A stretch of DNA of 64,000 nucleotides from Prochlorococcus marinus CUG1435 (GTDB taxonomy: Bacteria; Cyanobacteriota; Cyanobacteriia; PCC-6307; Cyanobiaceae), in the NCBI GenBank assembly GCA_017644375.1, contig JAEPLP010000001.1, positions 744,001 through 808,000 of the forward strand. Reading direction: 5' to 3'. The notes beneath the pieces were generated by a model. That model saw only the letters and a list, made by a program, of their open reading frames with translations. It was not told the origin of the DNA and did no database searches. How positions within the stretch are numbered: position 1 is the first letter of the stretch; each line of letters opens with the position of its first letter. Made by a program: the position numbers and the translations under genes. Positions 43,855 to 54,240 of the stretch are shown piece after piece.

Positions 43855-44862
43855 TTGGAAGGAATAAAGCCTAATCAGATTGGAGTCTCATTTAAAGGAA
43901 GTGGAAGTTATGTACCCGATCAAATACTAACCAATCAAAAAATTAGTCAAAAGGTTGATACGAGTGATGAATGGATAAAATCTAGAACCGGTATTTCTGA
44001 GAGAAGAATTTCTGGCTCAGGAGATAACGTCGCTGAGATGGGTTATAAGGCTGCACTTACTGCAATTGAAATGGCTAATTGGGATATTAAAACAATTGAT
44101 TTGATCATCCTAGCCACTTCTACCCCACATGACTTATTTGGTTCAGCGCCATCCATTCAAGCTAAATTAGGGGCTAATAATGCTGTAGCTTTCGATTTGA
44201 CAGCGGCGTGTAGTGGTTTTTTATTCGCCTTAATAACAGCTTCTCAATTTCTAAAAGGAAGAAATTTCAAAAGGGCTCTTATTGTAGGAGCAGATCAATT
44301 ATCAAGCTTTGTTGATTGGAATGATAGAAGAAGTTGCATTCTTTTTGGAGATGGTGCGGGTGCATTAGCAATTGAAGCCACAAGTGATTTTGATAATTTA
44401 GTTGGTTTTGATATGAGAACTGCCGGTGATAGAGGTTCTTTTCTAAATCTTCCATCAAAAAATTACAGGGATTCAATAATTGATAATATTGATTTTTTAA
44501 GTGGAGGTTTTTCTCCAATTCAAATGAATGGTCAGGAAGTTTATAAATTTGCAGTTAGAGAAGTTCCTATTATTCTTGAAGATTTGTTTAAAAAAATGAA
44601 TTATACTTCTGATGAAGTTGATTGGCTTGTATTACATCAAGCTAATCAAAGAATTTTGGACTCTGTAGGAGATAGGTTAAAAATTCCAAGAGAAAAAATA
44701 CTAAGTAATTTAGAAAAATATGGCAATACTTCGGCAGCCACAATTCCATTAATGATGGATGAGGCTATTAGAAATAACAGAATTAAACAAAATGATATTA
44801 TTGCTATGAGTGGTTTTGGTGCTGGGCTAAGTTGGGGTGCAGCCCTGATTAAATGGGGTTAA
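43855..44862 (+). CDS. fabH: 3-oxoacyl-ACP synthase III
   Basis: A 335-residue thiolase-fold enzyme that condenses acetyl-CoA with malonyl-ACP to start fatty acid synthesis. Catalytic Cys119 (LTAACSGFLFAL), His in VLHQANQRI and Asn in YGNTSAATIP are all present. SFKGSGSYVPDQILTN and DEWIKSRTGISERRI are family markers. The start is TTG at 43855. It follows plsX by 54 bases and precedes fabD by 18. Confidence 0.95.
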   Translation: MEGIKPNQIGVSFKGSGSYVPDQILTNQKISQKVDTSDEWIKSRTGISERRISGSGDNVAEMGYKAALTAIEMANWDIKTIDLIILATSTPHDLFGSAPSIQAKLGANNAVAFDLTAACSGFLFALITASQFLKGRNFKRALIVGADQLSSFVDWNDRRSCILFGDGAGALAIEATSDFDNLVGFDMRTAGDRGSFLNLPSKNYRDSIIDNIDFLSGGFSPIQMNGQEVYKFAVREVPIILEDLFKKMNYTSDEVDWLVLHQANQRILDSVGDRLKIPREKILSNLEKYGNTSAATIPLMMDEAIRNNRIKQNDIIAMSGFGAGLSWGAALIKWG

Positions 44863-44880
44863 AAACAAAATAAGAACATT

Positions 44881-45777
44881 ATGACAGTTGCATGGGTATT
44901 CCCTGGACAGGGCTCACAAAAAATTGGAATGGCAAAACAGATTGAAAGTTTGCCCAATACTAAAGAGAGGTTTAGTTATGCCTCTGAGATATTTGAGAGA
45001 AATTTATTTGAAATTTGTGAGTCAAATTCTGACCAAATAAATCCAATTAATGATTTGAATAATACAAGAAATACACAAATTTGTCTTTTTTTAGTCGAAT
45101 CTATTTTATTAGATGCATTAAAAGATAACAGTTTTAAACCAACTTATGTTGCTGGGCATAGTCTTGGAGAAATTACGGCACTATATTGTGCGGATGTTTT
45201 TTCATTCGAAGATTGTGTATCACTTATCAAAGTCAGATCTCAATTAATGGAAAATGCTGGAGAGGGATCTATGGCAGCAGTAATTGGTTTTGATAGAAAT
45301 CAACTAGATTCATTAGTACAAAAAATTGATAATATCGTAATTGCTAATGATAATAGCTCTTCCCAAGTTGTCTTATCGGGATCTAATGAATCATTAGATA
45401 ATTTATCGAGAGATATTTCTTGTAAAAGATTCCTGAAATTAAATGTTTCAGGAGCTTTTCATTCACCATTCATGAATGAGCCCTCAGCAAAATTTTCTAA
45501 GTATTTAAAAAATATTGAATTTAAAAATCCTTCATGTCCAGTTATAAGTAACTATAAACCTACACTGTGTAGCGATCCAGATGAGCTTCAAAATAGATTG
45601 GATAATCAAATGTGTAATGGGGTCAGATGGCGAGAAACTATGGATTTAATGGCAAAAGATCGTGATCTTCATATTGTTGAAATTGGCCCCTCTAATGTAC
45701 TTAGCGGTTTAGTGAAAAGACATTTGAAGGATGTAAAAATTTCTCAAGTTTCATCGTCTGATCAAATAACTTATTAA
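44881..45777 (+). CDS. fabD: Malonyl-CoA:ACP transacylase
   Basis: A 298-residue enzyme that moves malonyl from CoA to ACP. VFPGQGSQKIGMAK near the N terminus is the oxyanion-hole region, and the nucleophile Ser94 lies in AGHSLGEITAL. GAFHSPFM holds the catalytic His, and QMCNGVRWRETM with HIVEIGPSNVLSGL complete the pattern. Between fabH and plsC in a lipid-synthesis cluster. Confidence 0.95.
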   Translation: MTVAWVFPGQGSQKIGMAKQIESLPNTKERFSYASEIFERNLFEICESNSDQINPINDLNNTRNTQICLFLVESILLDALKDNSFKPTYVAGHSLGEITALYCADVFSFEDCVSLIKVRSQLMENAGEGSMAAVIGFDRNQLDSLVQKIDNIVIANDNSSSQVVLSGSNESLDNLSRDISCKRFLKLNVSGAFHSPFMNEPSAKFSKYLKNIEFKNPSCPVISNYKPTLCSDPDELQNRLDNQMCNGVRWRETMDLMAKDRDLHIVEIGPSNVLSGLVKRHLKDVKISQVSSSDQITY

Positions 45778-45782
45778 TTCTT

Positions 45783-46403
45783 ATGATAAATGATATTTTT
45801 CAAAAATTAATTTATCAATTAGTAAGCAAACTATTCGTATTACCTATTTATAAATTGGTATTCAAAGGTCATTTGATAGGTAAAGAAAATATTCCCCAAA
45901 ATGATTCTTTTATAATGGTTTCTAATCATGGTTCTTTACTAGACCCCCCTTTTTTAGGTCATGCTCTTAGACGTAATATATCTTTTATGGCTAAGGCAGA
46001 GCTCTTTCAAATTCCCATTCTTGGTTTTGTTATTAGGGCTTGTGGAGCGTATCCTGTAAAAAGGGGAATTGCTGATAAAAATACTATTAAAACAGCATGT
46101 GAAAAATTATCAAATAACAATTGTATTGGAATTTTCATTGATGGTACTCGTCAAAAAAATGGGCGAGTTAATAAGCCAAAAAAAGGAGCTGCATTAATAG
46201 CCTTCAAAAATCAAAAATTATTATTGCCAGTTGCAATAGTTAATTCACATAAACTAATAAGATTTAACTTCTGCATCCCTTTCTTTTCCAAAATAGTTAT
46301 TAGAGTGGGAAAACCAGTTAAGCCACCGCAAAGTTCATCGAGAGATGATTTAAATTCTGTAACACTGCAACTTAAAGATAGTATTAACAATTTAATTGGA
46401 TGA
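45783..46403 (+). CDS. plsC: 1-acyl-sn-glycerol-3-phosphate acyltransferase
   Basis: A 206-residue acyltransferase that forms phosphatidic acid. The HX4D catalytic motif is NHGSLLD (H49, D54), and block II is FMAKAELF. Block III is FIDGTRQ (~residues 118-124), where the usual family sequence is FPEGTRS, so the conserved Glu is Asp here. Block IV (LLLPVAIVNS) is present. One N-terminal hydrophobic segment suggests membrane attachment. It starts 5 bases after fabD and ends the rpaB-plsX-fabH-fabD-plsC run. Confidence 0.9.
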   Translation: MINDIFQKLIYQLVSKLFVLPIYKLVFKGHLIGKENIPQNDSFIMVSNHGSLLDPPFLGHALRRNISFMAKAELFQIPILGFVIRACGAYPVKRGIADKNTIKTACEKLSNNNCIGIFIDGTRQKNGRVNKPKKGAALIAFKNQKLLLPVAIVNSHKLIRFNFCIPFFSKIVIRVGKPVKPPQSSSRDDLNSVTLQLKDSINNLIG

Positions 46404-46407
46404 ATAT

Positions 46408-47064
46408 TTAGTTAATTGGAGAAATAGGGTAGAGAGGAAAAACTTGTTGCCATGAATTTACGTTTGTATTTAATAAATTTTTACTTGATAAATCTAATAA
46501 TTCTCTTAAATCTTCTTCCTCCTTATGATTAGCTTCAAAAAAAAGATCATTAGTCTCTAATTCTTTAATAAATTTTGGTGAAACCGTTTCTCGAATGATT
46601 AGATCCATATTTTTTTCTTCGTCGTTATGAGAAATCTCATATTTGCCAGCAATAAATCCCTTTCGTTTTAATTTTTTGTAAATCCAGAATGATTGATTGT
46701 TTAAAAAAATATTATTTTGCGATGCAATTCTCTTTGCCATGATTTCAAATGAACTAAAACTTTCTAGAGGACAATTAAGTTGTTGTGAGATAGTTCTTGC
46801 TAAAACTACAATGAGTCTTGAAGCATTGAAATTCGCTGGCCCTATGCTTACAGAAATTTTATTGACTTTTTGTAAATTTTTTTTTGGAATAAATTTGTTA
46901 AATTCAATAATTAATTTGTTACATAGATCATTATCAAATTTATTTATGAAAAATTCATCAGATTTTTGGTTATTGTTTTTTCTGTATCCAAATCCAAAAG
47001 AATTGTCTGTACTATGAATCACTAATGTATGGTGACTTTCTTTTTGTTTGCAATTTTGTGTCAT
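46408..47064 (-). CDS. tsaB: TsaB-like tRNA threonylcarbamoyladenosine synthesis factor
   Basis: A 218-residue ASKHA-fold protein. The N-terminal LVIHSTDNSFGFG corresponds to 'LaIDTS', and SVSIGPANFNASRLIVVLARTISQQL (~residues 87-112) to the 'v..GPGSFTGlRiG...akgla' motif. Here the usual GPGSFTGLR is GPANFNASR, a marked degeneration that is typical of picocyanobacterial members as far as I recall. TsaB is a non-catalytic partner of TsaD in t6A synthesis. It starts 9 bases after the Ycf34 stop. The assignment rests mainly on motif order. Confidence 0.75.
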   Translation of the reverse strand: MTQNCKQKESHHTLVIHSTDNSFGFGYRKNNNQKSDEFFINKFDNDLCNKLIIEFNKFIPKKNLQKVNKISVSIGPANFNASRLIVVLARTISQQLNCPLESFSSFEIMAKRIASQNNIFLNNQSFWIYKKLKRKGFIAGKYEISHNDEEKNMDLIIRETVSPKFIKELETNDLFFEANHKEEEDLRELLDLSSKNLLNTNVNSWQQVFPLYPISPIN

Positions 47065-47073
47065 CTATTACCC

Positions 47074-47325
47074 TTAAACAGGTAATTCCATTCCTGGATT
47101 ACATTTAGACCATTTACCAAATTCATTTGAAAAACTTTCACAAGATTGAACATCCCAATCAGTTTTATAATCTCCATTTTTATCTCTAACTAAATTGACA
47201 TGAATGTATGGTTTTTTTGCTTTAAAATCAGGTACATCACAAATATTATCAACACCATGATTATTTTCAACATCATGATAAGTGATGCATCTATCAACCC
47301 ACTTACAGTTGATGCAAATGCACAT
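47074..47325 (-). CDS. ycf34: Ycf34 iron-sulfur protein
   Basis: An 83-residue protein with MCICINCKWVDRC at its start (Cys2, 4, 7, 13) and Cys in DICDVP and VQSCESF. Ycf34 in cyanobacteria binds a Fe-S cluster and influences photosynthetic electron flow. The layout CICINCxWVDRC...YHxVE...NHGVDNIC...P.I is the family pattern. It diverges from the cca-like gene with 14 bases between start codons, and the downstream gene on its strand is tsaB. Confidence 0.9.
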   Translation of the reverse strand: MCICINCKWVDRCITYHDVENNHGVDNICDVPDFKAKKPYIHVNLVRDKNGDYKTDWDVQSCESFSNEFGKWSKCNPGMELPV

Positions 47326-47339
47326 AATTAATAAATAAA

Positions 47340-48557
47340 ATGAAAAGAAGTATTCTCACAGATCATACACTAATAATTGATGAATTAGAAGAAAGTATAA
47401 AATTTCATAATTGGAATTCTATCTTGGCTTTTCTACCTAATGGATCATATTTGGTTGGTGGTTATATAAGGGACATTATTTTGAGAAGGGTAACTGAAGA
47501 TATAGACGTTGATATTGTGGTACCTTTAAATGCTATAGCAATTGGGAAAAAGATTGCAGATAATACTGGATCTAAATTTATAATTTTAGATAATAAAAGA
47601 GAAGTGGTGAGAATTGTTCTTAATAATATTTATATTGATATTGCTAATCAGGTTTCATCAACTATAGAGGGAGATTTGCGTTCTAGAGACTTTTCGATTA
47701 ATTCCATTGCTTTTTTATTCGACAAGAAGTGTTTGTTTGATCCATTAAATGGCCTTAAAGATTTAGAGCTCTCTATTCTAAGAACATATTCAGAAATAAA
47801 TTTACTAAATGATCCTTTACGAATCTTAAGATGTTTTCGATTTGTTTCAGAATTGAATTTAAAAATTGATGCCAATCTACTTACTTTTATAAAAAAAAAT
47901 AAAGGTAAATTATATCTTGTAGCTAAAGAGAGGATTAATTATGAAATACAGAAAATAGTAAATGGGGCAAATGCTCTTGAGGCTGTCATCCTAGTAAGAA
48001 AAATTAATATATTTGGTTCTGATAATTTATATGAAGATTCCTTTTTTTTGGAATTGGAGCAAATTAATTATTCAGAACTTGATCAGGAAGAAAATGAGAA
48101 ATTTTTGCCATTATTTTTTATTGCCCAAATTTTAGATGTTGTATCTCTAGAGAAACTTAAATTTACTAAAGTTGAAATTGCAAAAATTAAGTTACTCCGA
48201 AAATGGCACTTTTTTTTGAAGAACAAAAATATCGCTCAATTAAATGAATTAGATAGATTTAAATTACATCAAGAATTAGAGACGTTTTTCCCATCTTTTA
48301 TCTTTTATTTGCCACAAAATTTGCGCTTCGAGTGGTTAAACAGATGGCGTGACAAGGAAGATAAATTATTTCATCCCTCAAATTTACTTAATGGTGATGT
48401 AATCAAAAAAAATTTCAATATAAAGGATGGTCCTATCTTAGGAGAGCTTTTACAGTTTCTTTCAAAGGAGCTTGCATATCAAAGGTTGAATAATTTTGAT
48501 GAAGCTATTTATAAAGCAAAGCAATGGATTGAACAAAATGCGCCAAAATGTGATTAA
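47340..48557 (+). CDS. cca: tRNA nucleotidyltransferase / poly(A) polymerase family protein
   Basis: A 405-residue class II nucleotidyltransferase. SYLVGGYIRDIILRR (~residues 36-50) and TEDIDVDIV (~residues 52-60) contain the GG...RD and DxD metal-binding motifs. RDFSINSIAF and DPLRILRCFRFVSEL (~residues 159-173) are further family blocks for base selection and the neck region. The tail lacks an HD domain. Either CCA addition/repair or poly(A) synthesis is possible. Since the tRNA-Asn gene lacks encoded CCA, a CCA-adding activity is needed in this organism. Confidence 0.9.
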   Translation: MKRSILTDHTLIIDELEESIKFHNWNSILAFLPNGSYLVGGYIRDIILRRVTEDIDVDIVVPLNAIAIGKKIADNTGSKFIILDNKREVVRIVLNNIYIDIANQVSSTIEGDLRSRDFSINSIAFLFDKKCLFDPLNGLKDLELSILRTYSEINLLNDPLRILRCFRFVSELNLKIDANLLTFIKKNKGKLYLVAKERINYEIQKIVNGANALEAVILVRKINIFGSDNLYEDSFFLELEQINYSELDQEENEKFLPLFFIAQILDVVSLEKLKFTKVEIAKIKLLRKWHFFLKNKNIAQLNELDRFKLHQELETFFPSFIFYLPQNLRFEWLNRWRDKEDKLFHPSNLLNGDVIKKNFNIKDGPILGELLQFLSKELAYQRLNNFDEAIYKAKQWIEQNAPKCD

Positions 48558-48616
48558 ATACACATAGCTTAGTTTTGTTTAGAAGTTCAGACTTCAAAAT
48601 CATCTTTAAAAAATTT

Positions 48617-49036
48617 ATGAGCATTCGCATTTACATTGGCAACTTACCACAAGGATTTAATCCAAAAGAATTTGATACGTTTTTGAAATCAGTTTCTGAT
48701 TCGATTAGATTTAAAGCAGTTTTAGATAAGGAAACTAAAGAATGTAGGGGGTTTGGTTTCGCGACAACAAACAATGAAGAGAATGCTAATCTACTAATTC
48801 AAAAATTAAACGGTTTTGAATTCAATGGTTCTAAATTACGAGTAGAGCTATCTGAAAAGAAAGATTCTGCTTCAAATAAAAAAAATAGCGGGAACTTAAA
48901 TAAGAATAAAAAGAGGAAAGATTTCAAGAAAATTGTCCATAGTGACGCCCCTAATCTTGAAGCTCCTGATCCAAGATGGGCAGGAGAACTATCAAAATTA
49001 AAAGATTTGTTAGCTAATCAGAAAACACCTGCTTAG
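48617..49036 (+). CDS. RRM-type RNA-binding protein (Rbp family)
   Basis: A 139-residue protein from ATG 48617; an upstream TTG at 48575 would add 14 non-conserved residues. One RRM fills residues ~2-80 with RNP2 IYIGNLP and RNP1 CRGFGFATT. The aromatic pair Tyr/Phe for RNA stacking is present. The remaining 60 residues are charged (KKDSASNKKNSGNLNKNKKRKD), ending DPRWAGELSKLKDLL. Cyanobacterial Rbps are cold-induced or localise photosynthesis mRNAs. The 3' end meets the crtB stop with no gap. Confidence 0.88.
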   Translation: MSIRIYIGNLPQGFNPKEFDTFLKSVSDSIRFKAVLDKETKECRGFGFATTNNEENANLLIQKLNGFEFNGSKLRVELSEKKDSASNKKNSGNLNKNKKRKDFKKIVHSDAPNLEAPDPRWAGELSKLKDLLANQKTPA

Positions 49037-49945
49037 TTATTTGATGCGAGAAATTAAAAAAGATATAGGAATCTCAAAAGCTTTCACTGAATTTTTTACA
49101 AAAGCTCTGTTATTAAAGACGTCGTAGTCTAACCTTTCAATAGAATCTAAGATTCCTCTATAAAGACGTAGAGATGTCCATACTGGCCATCTTGCGTCAG
49201 AAGACAACCACTTAATACCATCTTCAGACTTTTGAAACCAATCTCGAGCTCTTTTTAATTCAAAATTCATTAAAGCCCTCCACTGATTGTTGATTTCACC
49301 TTTGAGAAGTTCCTCTTCAGAATAATTAAACTTCTTAATATCTTCTTGAGGTAGATAAATTCTCCCTCTTTGTCTATCTTCTCCGACATCTCTTAATATG
49401 TTTGTTAGTTGGTTTGCTATACCTAAAGCTATAGCAGCTTCAGAGGGGTCAGGCTTGGCACTCCATGGGGCTGATGTATAAGCACTATCTATCCCCATAA
49501 CATTTTGGGTCATTAAACCAACCGTCCCTGCGACTCTATAACAATAGAGTTTTAACTCATCAAAATTTTTGTATCTAAATTTATTAAGGTCCATCCTTTG
49601 ACCTTCTATCATATCTAAATAAGGTTGAATACTTTGTGGATATTTTTCGATTGTATCGAATAGAACTGCATCTAATTCAGACTGAATATTGCCTTTAAAC
49701 ACGTTCTTTGTATTTTCTTCCCATGCATCTAAATTATCTGAAAGTTCATCTTGGGATTTGGTTGAAGCTTCCAAGCTATCCATTATTTCATCAGTTCTTC
49801 TACACCATACATAAATAGCCCAAATAGCTTTTCTTTTTTTTAATGGTAAAAGGAGCGTACCCAAGTAAAAGGTTTTAGCCCATTTTTGGGTTTCTTTTCG
49901 GCATATCTCGTATGCTTGATCAAGTTGAGAAATTGAATTTTTCAA
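49037..49945 (-). CDS. crtB: Phytoene synthase
   Basis: A 302-residue prenyltransferase that joins two geranylgeranyl-diphosphates to phytoene. The DXXXD-like motifs CRRTDEIMD (~residues 47-55) and DVGEDRQRGRIYLPQED (~residues 191-207) are the two metal-binding sites. AGTVGLMTQNVMG and IALGIANQLTNIL are also typical. Start is TTG at 49945. Together with crtP, 40 bases upstream on the same strand, it makes the first two steps of carotenoid synthesis. Confidence 0.95.
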   Translation of the reverse strand: MKNSISQLDQAYEICRKETQKWAKTFYLGTLLLPLKKRKAIWAIYVWCRRTDEIMDSLEASTKSQDELSDNLDAWEENTKNVFKGNIQSELDAVLFDTIEKYPQSIQPYLDMIEGQRMDLNKFRYKNFDELKLYCYRVAGTVGLMTQNVMGIDSAYTSAPWSAKPDPSEAAIALGIANQLTNILRDVGEDRQRGRIYLPQEDIKKFNYSEEELLKGEINNQWRALMNFELKRARDWFQKSEDGIKWLSSDARWPVWTSLRLYRGILDSIERLDYDVFNNRAFVKNSVKAFEIPISFLISRIK

Positions 49946-49985
49946 AAAGGTTTAGATGAATTTTTAAATTACTGGAATGTAAATC

Positions 49986-51428
<1,443 letters not shown>

Positions 51429-51476
51429 TTAAAGTTAGAACATATTAGTTTTTTTCGTTGATTATTTCGTAAAATT

Positions 51477-51824
51477 ATGGAAAAAATGCTTTTAAAATCG
51501 ACTACTAGGCATGTAAGAATTTTTACTGCAGAAGTGGTAAATGAAGAATTAAAGTTTCATCCCAATAAACTAACTCTTGATTTAGATCCCGATAACGAAT
51601 TTATTTGGAACAAAGATTCTTTAAACAGAATAAATGAAAAATTCAATGAATTAATAAAAGATAGAGCAGGGAAGGATTTAGATGATTATGAACTTCGAAA
51701 AATAGGATCAGAAATCGAAGGTTTAATAAAATTTTTGCTTCAAAATGGTCAGCTTAGTTATAACCCTGATTGTAGAGTAATGAATTATTCGATGGGTTTA
51801 CCAAAGACTAATGAAGTACTGTGA
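51477..51824 (+). CDS. ndhM: NAD(P)H-quinone oxidoreductase subunit M
   Basis: A 115-residue peripheral NDH-1 subunit found only in cyanobacteria and chloroplasts. [17 protein letters not shown] (~residues 9-25), [14 protein letters not shown] and [13 protein letters not shown] near the end are diagnostic of NdhM. It lies in the interconnecting peripheral arm of the complex. It diverges from crtP and is translationally coupled (4-base overlap, GTGA) to the DUF3172 gene. Confidence 0.95.
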   Translation: MEKMLLKSTTRHVRIFTAEVVNEELKFHPNKLTLDLDPDNEFIWNKDSLNRINEKFNELIKDRAGKDLDDYELRKIGSEIEGLIKFLLQNGQLSYNPDCRVMNYSMGLPKTNEVL

Positions 51825-52444
51825 ATAGACCACCATCAAATAGAAGGCCAAGAAGAGGCTCAAATAGAGGTTATTATCCTCCAAATCCAAGGGATATGGA
51901 TTCGTATGGTCAAAGAAGCAATAGATTGCCTGCTTCTTCTGAACAAAAGATCAACTTTAGTACAGGAACCATTGCCGTACTTGCTGGAGTATTAATTTTA
52001 GGAGTTGGTATCGGGAGCGCTATTACCAGTACAACCGATGGCGGGCAGGGAAATATAGCAAGTCAACAACAATTAGATATGGCGGTTCCAGACCCTGAAT
52101 TTTGCAGGCAATGGGGAGCTAGTGCTTTTGTAATTGATGTTGAAATGTATACGACTCTAAATCCATCTACGAGTTTTGTAACGCAACCAGCTCTTCAGCC
52201 AGGGTGTGTGATTAGAAGAGAGAATTGGACAGTGTTACAAAAGCAGGGCGCAATTAGTAATGAGGATGTAAGAGAATGTAAGCAAAGAATGAATACTTTT
52301 GCTTATATTGGTTCCATAAGAGATAAGCCAATAGTTAAGTGCGTTTATCAGACTGATGTAAATGAAAATAAATTTATAATAAAAGGCGATGGACAAGCCG
52401 AAGACGGAGGTGTAGGTATTAACAAAGAAGCGATTCAATTCTGA
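51821..52444 (+). CDS. DUF3172 membrane-anchored protein
   Basis: A 207-residue protein starting at GTG in a GTGA overlap with ndhM. The N-terminal ~40 residues are disordered, rich in Arg/Pro/Asn ([14 protein letters not shown]). One membrane segment lies at ~residues 49-70 ([21 protein letters not shown]). The rest is an extracytoplasmic domain with [26 protein letters not shown] and [11 protein letters not shown], matching DUF3172. Function unknown; the three cysteines could form a disulfide. Co-transcription with ndhM suggests a link to NDH-1, not established. Confidence 0.82.
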   Translation: MNRPPSNRRPRRGSNRGYYPPNPRDMDSYGQRSNRLPASSEQKINFSTGTIAVLAGVLILGVGIGSAITSTTDGGQGNIASQQQLDMAVPDPEFCRQWGASAFVIDVEMYTTLNPSTSFVTQPALQPGCVIRRENWTVLQKQGAISNEDVRECKQRMNTFAYIGSIRDKPIVKCVYQTDVNENKFIIKGDGQAEDGGVGINKEAIQF

Positions 52445-52450
52445 TGGAAT

Positions 52451-53395
52451 TTATATTTGCCTTAACGGGCTTTCTAAACTAGCAAATTGCGGCAAAATAT
52501 TTTTTTTAAAGACTTCTGATGCTCTTGATGTATATCTTGAGGGGTTAGTAATTAGTTTCAGCTCTCTTTTGACTTCGAGATCAGCAAGGTAAGCTTTGTG
52601 GATTGTTCCAGCTGATAATTCTCTTTCAATAGAAACGACTGGCAAAAAGGAAGCTCCTAAACCTGATTGAACTGCATTCTTTATTGCTTCAAGAGAGTTA
52701 AGTTCCATCTCAATTTTTAATCTTTGAATGTCAAGTCCAGAATCTTGAAGAAGTTTATCAACCACTTTTCTGGTAGTAGATTGAGAATCTAATGTCACAA
52801 AATTTAATTTGTATAAGTCTTCTTTTAAAAGTTCTTTTTTGGTAGAAAGTGGGTGTTTAGAAGGTAAAACAAGCGCTAATTCATCTGTTGCATAAGGAAT
52901 AACTTGAAGTAAATTTTCTAAATCGTTCGGTAATTGTCCACCAATAATAGCTAAATCAATTTGTCCATTGGCAACACTCCATCCAGTTCTTCTAGTACTA
53001 TGGACTTGAAGCTGAACAGATACATCAGGATATTTTTGTCTGAATAGTCCTATCATTCTTGGCATTAAATAAGTTCCTGTTGTTTGACTGGCTCCAATAA
53101 CAAGGGTTCCACCTTTTAAGCTATTTAAATCTTCAATTGCTTTGCAAGCTTCATCGCATTGATTCAAAATGCGTTCGCAATACTCAAGTAGTAGTCTTCC
53201 TGCTTCAGTTAAGAGAGCTTTTCTACCACCTCTGTCAAAAATAGTGATTTCAAGTTGTTTTTCTAGATTTTGAATTTGTAAACTAACTGCAGGTTGGGTT
53301 ACATATAAGAGATCTGCAGCTTTTTTAAAACTTCCTTGAGCTGCTATAGCTTTTAATATTCTTAATTGGTCGAGTGTAAAAGGTAATTCTGGCAT
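52451..53395 (-). CDS. rbcR: LysR-family regulator RbcR
   Basis: A 314-residue LysR-type activator. N-terminal winged helix: [40 protein letters not shown] (~residues 6-45). The C-terminal effector-binding domain begins at [20 protein letters not shown], as in RbcR/CcmR proteins. Red-plastid and cyanobacterial RbcR controls Rubisco and carbon-concentration genes. Close neighbours are ndhF/ndhD, and a CO2-uptake or NDH role would fit, but the target genes are not shown. It is divergent from the Z-ISO gene, 83 bases away. Confidence 0.88.
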   Translation of the reverse strand: MPELPFTLDQLRILKAIAAQGSFKKAADLLYVTQPAVSLQIQNLEKQLEITIFDRGGRKALLTEAGRLLLEYCERILNQCDEACKAIEDLNSLKGGTLVIGASQTTGTYLMPRMIGLFRQKYPDVSVQLQVHSTRRTGWSVANGQIDLAIIGGQLPNDLENLLQVIPYATDELALVLPSKHPLSTKKELLKEDLYKLNFVTLDSQSTTRKVVDKLLQDSGLDIQRLKIEMELNSLEAIKNAVQSGLGASFLPVVSIERELSAGTIHKAYLADLEVKRELKLITNPSRYTSRASEVFKKNILPQFASLESPLRQI

Positions 53396-53478
53396 CTATT
53401 ATGCCTACAATTTCTTATAATTCTAATGCTTAGGAGCATTCTTGTTAAGAACAAAAATTATTTGAACAATTTAAATAT

Positions 53479-54207
53479 ATGGAGACTCATAAAACTTCCC
53501 TAATCATTTCACTTTTGATTTTGATTTTTGCGGTAATTCATAGTGGGGGAGCTGCTTTAAGAATCAAAGCAGAATCTATTATGGGTCCGAGATTATGGCG
53601 TTTATGTTTTGTTTTTTTAAGTTTGCCATCTGCAATTATCTTGATTAGTTATTTTTTGGCTCATAGATATGACGGAATTAGATTATGGAATTTACAGGGC
53701 AATAATTTTGTTTTTATAGTAGTTTGGTTCTTAACTGCAATAAGTTTTTTATTTTTATATCCCGCTACTTACAATTTGCTAGAAATTCCATCGGTTTTAA
53801 AACCTAAAGTTCGAATCTATGGAACTGGGATAATGCGAATCACGAGACATCCACAAGCATTTGGTCAGATAATTTGGTGTTTTGCTCATACTCTATGGAT
53901 TGGTACTTCATTCACATTAGTAACTTCTATTGGCTTAGTTTTGCATCATCTTTTTGCAATCTGGCATGGGGATAAGAGATTAGCAAGTAGATTTGGAGAA
54001 GAGTTTGAAAAGTTTAGAAAAAGTACTTCTATAATCCCTTTTATGGCAATACTTGAAGGGAGGCAAGAATTTAAAATTAAAGAATTTTTTAAGTTATCTC
54101 AACTTGGTATATTGATTGCAATAGGAGTGCTTTGGTGGTCCCATCAGTATATAAATATTGCTGTTAAAACATTTAATTCATCATTTTTGTCGGAATTTTT
54201 CAATTGA
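53479..54207 (+). CDS. 15-cis-zeta-carotene isomerase candidate (Z-ISO, NnrU family)
   Basis: A 242-residue membrane protein with about six helices. Matches the plant/cyanobacterial Z-ISO pattern: VIHSGGAALRIKAE (~residues 20-33, His in helix 1), HRYDGIRLWNLQG (~residues 62-74), LYPATYNLLEIPSV, TGIMRITRHPQAFGQIIWCFAHTLWIGTSF (~residues 115-145), HHLFAIWHGDKRL and SIIPFMAILEGRQE. Z-ISO is a haem-containing enzyme that isomerises the 15-cis bond of zeta-carotene between the PDS and ZDS steps. All the corresponding genes are in this window. Generic automated annotation would call it NnrU. Confidence 0.85.
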   Translation: METHKTSLIISLLILIFAVIHSGGAALRIKAESIMGPRLWRLCFVFLSLPSAIILISYFLAHRYDGIRLWNLQGNNFVFIVVWFLTAISFLFLYPATYNLLEIPSVLKPKVRIYGTGIMRITRHPQAFGQIIWCFAHTLWIGTSFTLVTSIGLVLHHLFAIWHGDKRLASRFGEEFEKFRKSTSIIPFMAILEGRQEFKIKEFFKLSQLGILIAIGVLWWSHQYINIAVKTFNSSFLSEFFN

Positions 54208-54240
54208 CAGTTTAAAATCAAACTATAAGTTTTTTAGAAC

